DNA of 64,000 bases. It comes from Hoplostethus atlanticus. Taxonomy: Eukaryota; Chordata; Actinopteri; Trachichthyiformes; Trachichthyidae. The position numbers and the translations under genes were made by a program. The notes under the pieces were generated by a model. That model searched no databases. It saw only the letters and a program-made list of their open reading frames with translations, and had not been told where the DNA came from. This document shows positions 28,899-41,606 of the stretch, piece after piece. Where the stretch lies: positions 1,452,501-1,516,500 of the forward strand of contig JAXDDX010000055.1 in assembly GCA_034670405.1 (NCBI GenBank). The letters are read 5' to 3'. Within the stretch, counting starts at the first letter, position 1. The number at the start of each line of letters is the position of its first letter.

Positions 28899-31800
28899 CC
28901 AGACAGCACAGCACCGCTGGCAACAGTGGCTCCCTGGGCTTGACTAATTCAAAATATTACCAGCAGGGCTCTGAATGGACATGTGATGTAATTTGTCTCA
29001 ATTTAAACATCAATGGATTCGTCTTCTCTTTTTTTTTTGCAACACAAAACATTATGTTTGACATAAAAGGGCTTCTTTGCTCAGCAATGGTACCCCAAGA
29101 GATGTAATTAAGCATGGGACACACACAGCTACACCACTAGGTGGTGGTAGTAAGCCTCGAAAAAAAACAGGCAAACCCAGTGGTGAAGAAGTAAGTACCA
29201 GCAAAGTGGAGGAGGAGGAGGAGGAGGATTTCAAGGAAGAAGCACAGATAGCCTCCCGGGGAGCAGGGACATGCTCTGTCCAGCCACCAGATGCAATAGT
29301 GTGGTGGGTTAGCAGCCCCACTCTACACCAAGGAAAAGAAGGGTTTTATATTGAATTATTCTAAACGCTGTGAATGTGAGACTCGCTGCTAGCTTTCCCA
29401 ATTAGCTGCACTGATACAGCCTGCATGTAAAAATACAGAGCAAAAAAAAAAAAAAAAAGCAAAAGCATCCAGTGGCGTTTCTCCACGTCTGGCGGAGGAC
29501 CGTGAACGTGTCGGAGGAGCAGGAAGGTGTCGGTCTGCTGATAGACGCAGTGCGCCGAAGGGTGTGTTTACAGCGTGACACAGGGGTGTTTGAAAGGGGA
29601 GTCACACCGGCGCTGCCATGATAATACCTCTGGGGGCTGAATACGGTGAGAAACATGGCTGAGTGACCGTTGCCTGCCCAGGGCGCCGCGCATGAACCAG
29701 CAACCTGACAAGTGTCGTTCCCACCCTGTTGATAATCCCACCGCTGCCCGCGGGCCAGATGCGGCCTCTCCGTAGCTCAACGGCAGCTCTGATTGGAATA
29801 AATGGCCGATTCAGGCTCACATGACTTATCATCCATCATTGTGCATCACATGTATTATGTATTAGAATACACATTGAAATCAGATCTCTCTTTCCCTCGC
29901 CAAACATGACTTGCTCTAGTCATGTTTACATCCTTTAAAACTGACAGTAAACACCTTGCCTTGCTTGCTCCTCTGATAATCCATGAGTATCCTGATAATC
30001 CAACTCTGCCTGCTGCCTGTCCTCCTCCGATATCACCCTTTTCAAACTTCTAAACCTCTCAGAAAGCATTTCAAAAAGTGATGTCTGATTATTTCCACCA
30101 AGTCAAAAGGAGTGTGCCAGGGCGGGGCCAATCAGCTGTGTCTTTCTCTTGACAGCTGTCACTCCTACTTCGCCTTGTCGTGAGGCAATGATTTACTCGC
30201 AAGGCTTGTTTGAAAATGTTCATAATGTCGGCGAGGTCGGAGGGGGGCTTTAATGTTTATTTCTGTTAAAGTAGTTGCCTGGACTGGACATCAATTGCAT
30301 TTCTCTCCTTCTTCTGTTGAGAGTCAATGACAAGCATCGCAGTTGCAGACACACAAAAAAAAACAATCCAAAATCACATGGAAGTTAAGCGTCCGTGTGC
30401 CCCCCCCCCCCCTCCCCAACCGACCCAGGACTCACAGTCCACTGGCCGGCACTGAGGTTCTGCAGAGCGCCGGCGGCGGCCTCCAGGGTGTTGTAGTTCT
30501 GGCTCTCCGTCAGCAGAGACAGGTAGAGCCTCACCACCTCCGGCTGATACAGCAGCTCAAAGCCTGCAGGGAAACACACAGAGAAAACACACACATCAGT
30601 TAGACTTCCCCCGACAAGACACACGGGCCAATTAGGCTGTGTGAAGCTACCACCAGTGCGGTACTGAGGCTGATCTCAGGCCACAGGGAGTGTTCCCCCG
30701 GAGCGGGGGGGGGGGAGGAAGCATCAGTTACCACATGAACAGGCGCTCCCCAATTTGGAAAAGAAAAAGGATTTTATGGAAAGTAGGAATGGAAATATTA
30801 TGACTACTAAGATGTTCTTATGGAATAATAAAACAAATCCAAGTCCTGGCACGCATGCAGGGTTGAAAGCTATGAAGCCTTTAACTGGATCAGCCTATAT
30901 TTCATCTGGGTGGTTTCACTACCCAGAGGAAGACGTGGGCCGGTACGTGTCAGCCATCGATCCGACAACCCTGACTAGAGTATTTGAGAGGGAGTTTTAT
31001 CGAGTCGATCATCTGATGGAAGTGTAATTGCATTATCAGGTAACAAACGGTGCAGAGGCGCAGGGAGAGACGGAGGTGTAACATATCACATCAAATCAAA
31101 CCCAAACGTTATCCATTTATTTATTTTTCTGCAAAAAGGTTTGTCACAAAAGTGCTTCGCGAGGACTCGTCGGGATGCAAACAATTTAACTGAATGGCCG
31201 AGGAAAAAAAAAAAATCGAACGAATCGTGAGTTCTCCCAAGGTCATCCCCGAGCTTTTCACAATCTTTTCACAATCTCTGGAGAGACTCACTCGCAACAC
31301 GGCTTTAGATTTCTCTGGCTCCAACAAACCAATTCATCACTATTTCAATGCTCCCTCTGGCAGTGCACTCTGGTACATAACACTCTCTCTTGAAGAAGCC
31401 ACAATCCAGGGTTTACTTGGCGATGCATTCATAGACATTCTTGGCGTTTACATGCAAAATAAGCACGTTACATAACTCCCTGCAACTCCACAATTCAGGT
31501 CTGCTTCGCTTGTAAACAAACCTTTTCCTTTTTCTGTTCGCCTGCCTGCATATGGTCAGCTTTTGTTCTGCAATTACAGAGGGAGGTTTTAACAGAATGA
31601 TGCAGTTCGGATCGCGACTTCGCTGACGGTCTTCCGCAGAAATACCGTCTCACCGACGACTTCCTCTACAAGAGCACACGAGCAATTTCAAATCCTTTTA
31701 TTCCTCGAGGCTCAAATGAAAGAAAATAACCCGCTGCTGCTCTTCCCATGTTATCCGAGGCCAGCGTTTCCAAGGTTCTATTTGAAAACCCCTGTATTAT

Positions 31801-33109
31801 GTGGGCAGGGATATATAGGAGCCCTATTTGATTGATGCTCAAGGGCTGACGGGGCCCTCGGTACTGTTTATTTTTTTTGAAGCACGGAACAAGAGCCTTC
31901 TGTTGTCGTATGAGTAAGAGGGCGTTTTAAGGTAACATCTCTCATCTTCTCTTTGTTGACATTCTATTTTCCATTGCAAGAAAGAAAAAACATTTGTGCC
32001 TCTAAATCTGCAGAGAGCAGAAGCTAAGGATCGGGTGCGCTCTGCTCCGAGACCGACAGATTGTGGAGCTTTTCCAAAGACGCTGCGAGTCTCGACCACG
32101 TGCTAAAACATGAATCCGATCAATGGCTCTTCTCTGGGGCTGAGCGGCAGGGCAGCGTCTGCAAACCAGACACGTGGCGGCATTCTGCGCGCTCCTCATA
32201 TTTCCGGGGTCTACTGGGTGCGCACTCAGCAAACCGGAGACCATCTCGCAGGCAGTCCTGTTGACAGACACTTCATTTCCAAGGCAGATTCTCTCTGGGA
32301 AAAATGTCAGCCATGTTGAACTTTTGTTGCCAACTCCAAGACGGTGCCTTTTATAACATCCTCTTTTTTATATATATATATATATATAATCTGCAAATCC
32401 ACATTTCTCCCCCCTCATCTTGTAATTCCTGGGTTTTGGTCGAGCTCCCAGCTGAATCGAGTTATGAAATTGTTTCTCAAACGAAAGGACTCGAGACAAA
32501 ATAGACGTCCTTTTTCAACAAAGGAGGATGAAAATGGAGGGAAATTCACTGGGGGCCTTTAAACTAATTCATTGATCGTACGTGGACTGTCTCGCCGTTG
32601 AGCCGGTGGATACCTCCGCCAAAGCTCTCGGTGTCCTGAGCCGGGGCTTAATGTCAGCGCGAGCCGCCTTGGTTCCCCTCCTAATAGCACAAGCCAGGTT
32701 TGGCTCCTTGGCGCCGTTGTTGTCGTCAGTCTGTTCCCGCGAGCCTTTTAGCTCGCTAGATGTCAGGTTGGTTGGCAGGATTACAATTCAGAGGGTTGAT
32801 GAGCTGTCAGCACGACGGCTTTGCTCTAAGATGCACACAACCCTCCATTCTGACAGATTATTAGATACTGATATACGTATCATCCATGCATGGGTATGAA
32901 CCCACCCACACACACACCAAGTCATAAACCACCCACCCCAAAAAAAAACAGCTCTTAATCTACAAAGTGTAACTAACATTAGCGCCGGCTCCCAGCGGGC
33001 TCAGCCTAGCGCGTCTATTTCCTCTGCTTATGTGTTGGCGTGGCAGAGAACACAACTGTGGCCTCCTTAGAAGACTCCCGCTGAGCTCTGCTTCGTTGCT
33101 TAAGCTGAA

Positions 33110-33174
<65 letters not shown>

Positions 33175-33541
33175 TACAAACACAGACGTACCGCTACACA
33201 TACACACAAAAACACACAAACGCAGCTTAGAAAAGCCCGGGAGTTCCAAGCTCCCTCCTAAATGAGGTGAGAGGGGAGGAGCAGCCGGTTATTTTTCAAA
33301 GCAAAGATGACGGTGACAAACTCCCCGAAGCTCAATTAGCGTCTGGGCGAAGAGACTTTGTGGCGCTGCGAGTGCACGGAAACTAGGTTAGGAACAAAGT
33401 TAAGTTGAAGTGATTGAGTGATGCGCGGCTCATCCGTTCACTCTTTGCGCTAATTGGGTTCGAGTGGCTTCACTATTGGCTGCAATTAAAGCCAAGGTGT
33501 AGCGGAGTGACAGGCTGGGAAATGATAATGGATTAACTGAT

Positions 33542-33588
<47 letters not shown>

Positions 33589-35453
33589 GCATCTATGCAC
33601 GTGAACATGCTGAAGACTTTTCTCTCAAACCCACACACAAACACACAAACATCTCACCGCTTCAATTCTCTTAGCCATCTGCCTTCCTCTTGGGCAGCGT
33701 TCAGGCAGAACTGGATACACACCTCAGCTGACACACACACACACACACACACTGAGCCTCGGCCTGTCAAAAAGTGATGTTCATCGATCCAATCTGAGCA
33801 CAACGCGTACAGGTCTCTTTCAGCCTCTCCACTACATTTATTTACCGCTTCGTATCCGACACGCTTACAGCACTTCCACTGAATCAGGAGTACATGATAG
33901 CATATCACTTCCTACAACTCATAGGGGAGTTTTCAACCGCTGTGTGAGGACAGGAAAAGAGACGGAGAGAGAAAGACAAAGGGAGAGAGGCAGAAAAAGA
34001 GGAGAGAGCGAGACGGCGAAGGAACAGGAATTGCAGGAATGGGATTGAGGCTCTGACCTTTGCACTCCTGAGGTTTGGTTGCTTGTAATGCTTGTGATGT
34101 ACTGTAAGAAACGCAGCTGTTACAGAGCTAAACGCCTAACATGTACAATGTAAAAGAGAGACGGGCGGAGGATCAGGAAAAGGTAGAGTAAGAGAGAAAA
34201 ACAGAGCGGGGCTGACCGCCGGGTCGCATTCCCCCGCCTGCGAAGCACCGCACGGATAAATGAGACCATTCCAGTGGGGAACGCTCGAGTCGCCGAGTCC
34301 CGAGTCTCATTCCCGCATCTGAAACTCATGCACGTTTAACCCCGCGCGCTCCCTCCCGTGTCTTTTTTATATATGTGTACATGCGGGCACTCGGGAGGGT
34401 TGGTGTTGTGCTAATGAAGACTTTGGCGGGGAAGAGCGGCGGGCAGAAAAACAGCACATCGTTAAAGGTGCGCCGGCGGAACTCGCTCAGGTTCATTAAA
34501 AACCAAGAAGGTGAGGAATGGCGTACTTCAAAACAAAACAACAACAGCTAAATTGGCAAAAGCTCACCGAGGGGCTTGAGGAAATGCCTGTCGTCGGTTC
34601 AGCCCAGGCTCAAGTCACATAGTAATTCTCAGTATTTGTTCACCAGATGCATGGTGTCGTTCAGATAGTGTCAGGCGCCCTTTCCCCCTGGCATCAACAC
34701 GCCTCCTGAACGAACGAGTGTAATTGGAAGAGCAAAAAACTTGTCAAAAATGGACAGTCAGGATCCTTGGGGATGGGGAACAACAAGGTGTTCACTGTCA
34801 ATTCTGTAAATATAAAATTTTGAAATGATTACATTTGAAATGATGATTTGAAAAGGGATAAAGAAGAATAAGATGAACGTTAATGCCAGGTGTGAATGGG
34901 GCTTCAGGTCTGTTTTCAATCACCCAAAAGCATCCACAATTGACTCTCAAATGCATCGTCAGTTGTGTTGTGACAAAGCGTTGTGACAGTCTGGTACTTC
35001 CAACATTTGTTTGCAAATGCCACCCGGTGCGCGGGTTCAGCCGATTGGATGAGAGCGCGGGTGACCTCGCTCCGAGGCGAAGCGAGAGCATCTGAACGAG
35101 GCTTCCGCTCTCTCTACCGCAGCCTTCCCAAAAGACTTGGAGCCGGCTGGAGCCAAAGCCACGGTGCACAGCCAGCCCGCTAAGGCCATTCACCCACCGC
35201 CACCCCTCCCCACCCGCTCAGCCGCCCCTTCAAACAAACAGGAGTCCAGGAGTCAAAGCTCCGTTTTCTCCTCTCGTACGCAGTCGGCCCCTGCCACAGA
35301 TTGGCATCTCTCCGGGGGCACCGCGTATTAGCATACCCGGTGCGTGGCGGTCGGCTTTATTTTGTTGGAAGGTGACAGAGGGAGGCAGAGGGTGGCAACC
35401 GGCCCATCTCTTGGACAGCTACCCATCAGCCACGCAGCACGATCCCCTGTCCA

Positions 35454-35498
<45 letters not shown>

Positions 35499-36751
35499 CA
35501 TCTTTGCCATTTCACCACAGGGGTCCCGCTCCAGCACTACCAAAAGCCTGATACATGAAAGCCGTTTTCCTACCATTTAGCACAATAAGACCCTGTTCAG
35601 CAACCCACTGCTGCCATGACAAGGGGACTACTTCCTATTTCCTGTGCTGCTGTGCTGCAGTAAGGTCCCCGCTGTGGACCTTCAGACCAGGGCACCGACT
35701 TACTGACGCCGAATGGGCACAGTGTCCAAACCCTCCCCTCCACAAAGTCGACGTGCTCCGTCTTTCTCCAACTCTGGACAACAACGTGGAGCCCGGAGGT
35801 TCCCTCGTATCGTGAGCCACAGTCGTATTAGGTTTTCTGCGGCTTGCCGAAGAATGTGCCCCGCAGCTCTTCGACCCCTCGATGGATCAACAGCGGTAAT
35901 GCGCCGGGTGTGTTTGTTTCCAATGTTCCTCCTGCTAATGTAATAGCATTTCAGGGCCCGGGGGTCGAGGAGCAGTGTTTGTTTATATTGAAACCCCTGT
36001 CAGGTGGAGGTATTATTTCCCCACGGATGAAAACCATATTGACAAGATATGTCACTTTTCAAGGTGCTTGGGGTGAAGCCCTTTTGGAAAAGCCTTTCAT
36101 AACAGGCTATTCAACAAATGGCTTCCAAATTTAATATCATTTTTATACGCGGTAGTGGGATAATACGGATCACCCGTCAGTACGATAGGTATGCACAGTC
36201 ACACAGGGCACTTGTGGTGTACAGGCCTTGTGTTGCCAAGTCCCATCTGTGTACCGTAATTCCCACAATTCACAAAAAGTGTTACGCACAAACAAACGAG
36301 GGGCCTAAAAATCGGATATTGGCCGGTCCGTTCCTTCCGCCTCCTCGGATGGAAGTGCTAAACACACAATCTTGTGGATGCAAGTGCTTTTGTTTGGGAG
36401 CCTGTAACAGAGGTATTTTTTTTCGGTGGCTGTAGTCTTATTTTGAAACTCAAGCAGCAAGTGGAAGAACAAAGAGGAGAAAATGTGCATCAGCCTTGTA
36501 AATTATGTTGCAATTAATTTATTATAAACTATATAATGCATGACTAGCTAAAAGAGTAAAAATATGAACATACAAAAATGCCAATTCTTGTAGATGTAGA
36601 ATGACCAATAATAATAACAACAACTCCTCCTCCTCCTTTGGGCATCTTTGTCAGCACCTTGGTCGTACTGGTCTAGACCCATCCGCTTAATAGCAGATCC
36701 TCTGGCCACGAGCTGGCGGAGAGTAAGCCGTCGGTCTACTCTGCATGTACA

Positions 36752-36804
<53 letters not shown>

Positions 36805-37656
36805 CGCTCACGCAGGCTGCAGATGTGTATCTGGACCAACAGGGAATGGGCTCATTACGTTTGGCTGCAGATGGAGAGCAGATACACAGGAGCCTGCTGG
36901 CCCTGCTCAGGACATTCAATTTCTCTCTTCCTGTCTCGGTCTCTCTCTCTCCTTCTCTCAAGCTGTCTCTCTTTTTACCCCACACCCCCCCAATCTCTCC
37001 TCTCCTACCGCAAGCACAAAATGGAGCAGGGAAAAAGAGCAACATACAAAAACACCTAAGGTACGGAATAACACCCCTGGCCTCGCTCTACCTATCGAGC
37101 TACAGAGGGAATAGAACCCGTCACCCTGTGTCAGAGCCTTGCTCTACCCGTGTCGAGGCGAGAGACTAGAATATGAGCCGGTAGTGATGGGGTTGCTATG
37201 GAAACCCCTCTCTTTGCCACTAACAAATCTGTTCCATAGACGTTCGTGTCGAGATGCTCGGCCGGCGACGACAAGACAGGGAAGCAGCCCCTGATAGTGA
37301 GTCTGCATCTTAGATAACGTTTGAATTTTGTGTCTTGCTCAAGAGCACATCAACCTGGGACCTGTTATGGCAGGGTCTTTCTAACAGGGAAGAATTCCCC
37401 CGCTGCCAGGAGGGGAGTCCATGCGTCGACGACAGTGACCTGACAGGCCAAAAGGACGACCAAACTACCGGGCGGTTTCACGGACACGTTCTCATCTGCC
37501 TACACTTCCTATAATCCCATGGCAACTGGCGCACTTGATGTAAAATGCTACCCCGGGGGCTGAAATTAGTAGCCAGGTCCTGCTTGTACCCCGTCTAAGT
37601 GTTATGTTTAATAGCAATAGCTCCCTCAGACACTTGAGTGCCTCAGAGTGGAGAGA

Positions 37657-37699
<43 letters not shown>

Positions 37700-39672
37700 T
37701 TCCAGCATCACCTTGAGTGCCTGCTCTCTTTACCCAGGCAAGTCACGTCCTCAGCCAGACACAAACGAAACTAGAAACTCCAGCATCAGCCGGAGCCTGC
37801 CAGAGAGCAAGACATAGGTAGAGAGAGAAAGAGATAGAGACGGAGAGAGAAAGAGAGAGCCCATAGGGGGAAAAAAAGCAGGTGGGGTTGGAGGGGGGTG
37901 GGGGGGGGTTGACGGGGCGGCTTTTCCTATTACCTGTCTGGCAGTTTTAGTCACTAACCCGATCCTGAAAGGCTGAGATACAAGCTAAAGTTGTCAGGGC
38001 GTCGGCGCTCCCCCCCCCCACCACAAATTCCAACTTACAGTACATTCTCAACGGGCTGCTACATCTGACAAGGATTTCACAGTGAAATGACAGGGAAGGC
38101 TTTTTACACCGGGTATCGAGACAGGAGAGGAGGAGGAGGAAGAGGAGGAGGAAGAGGAAGAGGGAGCGGGAGAGAGAGAGGTGATGAGGGGGGGAAAGGA
38201 GGGAGCAGAAGGTTAAGGGAGTCGGCGTGGGAGAGGAGAAAAGAGGATGGGGGAGGAGAAAGAAGCGGAGAGATGGAGAGACGAGTTAAAGAGGAGAAAT
38301 CGTGACTGCTGCCGAGTGGATTTGAGCTGCAGACGTGTTCTGGTGGACGGGACAGCTCTCTGGCTAATAGTCTACACACAGATGCATGGATCATCTCTGC
38401 CGGGGGAGACGGCGGGGGGAGAAAAAAAGAAGGAGAAAAAAAAAAGCAATCTACCACCAAACTAAAGCTGGTGCGGCGCAGTGCGTGCTAAATGATGTAC
38501 TCGGAGGTTGGGGGTGGTATCAAGCCTTCGGGAATAAGCTTAGATAATCCTGTGGACTGCAGCTGGTCAACCCGGGGGTGGGGGTGGGGTTACGCAGAGT
38601 TATGACAGTGACTGGGGAGGGGGGTAAAGGGTGGGGGGGGGTCCTGCAGCCTTGGATGAGGAGAGGGGTCAGGCCTAAAGCACACAATAGGGTTGGACGG
38701 AAACTGCCAGTAGTCTTTATTTAATATTTGGTGTTGATGCTCTGAATTTGAAGATTTGACCATCTCCATGCCAAGGATTGCAAGGACTCAATGTTTCCCC
38801 CCAGTTTGTTCTTGACAGGGTGGAAAAGGCCGGCCATCTAAATATCACGTGACACTAAAACTCTAACAGATATTACTAATAAAATTCAGTTTTACAGACT
38901 GACACCCCCTGAAGCGGTGGACTTAAATCCTCCCACAACCACAGTGGAATGATTTCTCTGGTCAGACATCTGATAATAATAATAAAAACATGTTCACTAG
39001 CTGTGGTCTACTACCTGGCCGATATGAGCAGCTCTAGGTTGGTGCGTGGTGCGTTCACACACCAGGATGTAGCTTGGTAATTTGCTAACTGAAGTGGCTA
39101 AATGTGCACTCCAATAAAACAATAGGACGAGCTGTAAGGAAAGGCACACGGGAAATGTTTCTTTTGACACTTTGCTGGCTATTGGGATGCGGTTTTGTTG
39201 TTTACCCATCAAACCGTTTCTGTTTGTGTCGTTGGTTTTCCGCCACTTGATTCAGAGCACAAACTCCACCCAGCTGGTACGTCACTGCACTGACCAGAAA
39301 CCCTTCAACAAGCGCACCCCTCTGTCTCCCTGGGACTGGAGGTGGCACCCAGGCGGGGAGTGCATGATGACTGCTGCGATGGTGTTTGACGGTGGAGGGA
39401 TTTCCTCTGTCTGGGTGGGTGTCAGCACGCATTTCTCACTTAATGACCCCCCCCCCCCACCCCCCCACCCCCCCTCCCCCGCCCCCATCCCCCCATCCCC
39501 CCACCCCCCAACCCACTGTGTGAAATGGGGCGCTGAAGTGTGATGAATACTCTGGATAAATTCTTCCCTTGGAGGATGACAAGCCAGTTTTTTGTTTTTT
39601 TTGACATATACACACAGACATGAACGCCCAGAGATACACGCACGCACGTACTGCACACAGATCCCGCTGCTG

Positions 39673-39740
<68 letters not shown>

Positions 39741-39869
39741 CTGGTCCTGTGGTCAATTTTCCCAGGCAATATTCTCTCTCTCTGCAACATCATTCATGAC
39801 AAACAACACCGCCCCTAATAGCCACATAATACCACCCGCATGGTCAAGGGCACAGCACGCTGTCCTCTA

Positions 39870-39902
<33 letters not shown>

Positions 39903-41273
39903 CAGAGAGAGAGAAAGAGAAAGGGAGAGAGAGTGAGTTTGTATGTGTGTGTGTGTGTGTGGACAGCTGTATGAATTAGGAATTTGTGTGTGTGTGCCTC
40001 TGTGTGCTTATAAGTGTCAAATGAAAGGCAGTGAGGATGAGTGCCCCCCCCCCCCCCCAACTCCACCATTAAATCAAACACACATAAAATCCAAATACTT
40101 CTGATTATAGACTAACGAAATAAGTGAATAGAAAACGTTATATTTAACGTAATATTTCAAAAGTACCTCGTGCTGCCCTGCACCCCCACTGAGTGAATTC
40201 ACCTCTCCACTAAATAAGCCCTTGTATATCTCTCCTTAGCTTGCATTTTGCTGTTGCGCATCATTGTAAAATGTAATGTCTGCTTGATGTGCGACTGTTT
40301 GACCGGTTTCAAAGCTCCGGCCGGAGGGAGCGCTTGACCGGACAGTGCTGAACGCTCCCTCTGCTGCCGTTGTGTACGAGGACGGCGGTCCTCAGGGCGC
40401 GTTCAGGCGCTCCTGTTTACAGCAGGCCCAGACATTTTACGACCAATATTTCATTTATTGTTTACCCGGAAAACAGGGCAGGGGTGAATTCTGAAGGGGG
40501 AGGAGAGGCTTTTTTTTTTTTTTTTTCTTCCCTTGAAAAACCCCTCCAGCAGCGCCAGTCAATGCGGCATTAATCTGCTTTTAATTAGATTAAAGCGTCT
40601 CTCGCAGAAAGAGAAAGCGGGGCTCTTCTGCCTCAAACGGGGCCAAACAAAGGCTCCAATTGCCAAATAAATCTCACTGCGCGTCCTCCTACTTCCCGGG
40701 ACTAATTCTCGCCTTATAATTATCACTATGCTTTCGACTGCTCAGGGGTCGGGGGAGAGGCGGGGGAGGCGCGCGACGTGGTTAATCGTCTGTGGATTCC
40801 CGACCGCTTTTTTTTTGGGAATCCTACAGAGCCGCTTAGGAGACGAAGGCACTTATTGTGGGGAAGAGCTTTAGGGGGGAGGGAAGAAAAGTTTGACGAA
40901 CTTGAGAAACCGTTGATCACCGCTGTCACAGTGGGAGGAAACGGTCGTGAGGTTTCCCGCGTCCGCCGCCGAGGAGGTGCCGGGAATTAAGAGGCTCCCC
41001 GCAACACGGCAGGTAGATGAATGCTGCACGCGCGCTAAAGTGCACGGACCTGAGACTTCATTTCACTAATGATGTGTAGAGCAGCCACTCTCTGTCAGGC
41101 CTCCCAGGAATAGTATTATCATCTGAGCCTCTTTGCTCTTTCCAACAAAACATAAGGTGGTCCCACTTAAATAAACCATCTCTCTATCCCCTCGTTTTGT
41201 TTTTTCACTCCTTATTATTACTCCTTTTCATCACTGCCTGTGTGAAATGGCTTACGGGAGGGGTGGTGTGTGT

Positions 41274-41304
<31 letters not shown>

Positions 41305-41563
41305 GGGGGGGGGTATGGGGAAGGGGTGCAGGAGCTGAAATGTCAGCAGCGAGCCGCCGGCAACTCACATAATTGCTCCTTTTTTATCCGCCGCGCTTTG
41401 TTTTGCTAGCGCCGACGAAGAGGGAGAGTGATTGGCGTGTGAGGACTGGCAGGCTGGCGGCGGCGGCTGGCCGAGTGGCTGGGCACGGAGATGGGTGGCG
41501 TTGGGTGGCATTCCCAACAGCTGGCCTGGCAGAGGGGGGATTCATTTATAGTCTCGTCTACGG

Positions 41564-41606
<43 letters not shown>

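Noticed and set aside
31194..31475. Open frame of 93 codons on the plus strand in an arvcf intron
   Set aside because: No recognisable domain, no splice context and no Kozak support; length is within chance for 64 kb.
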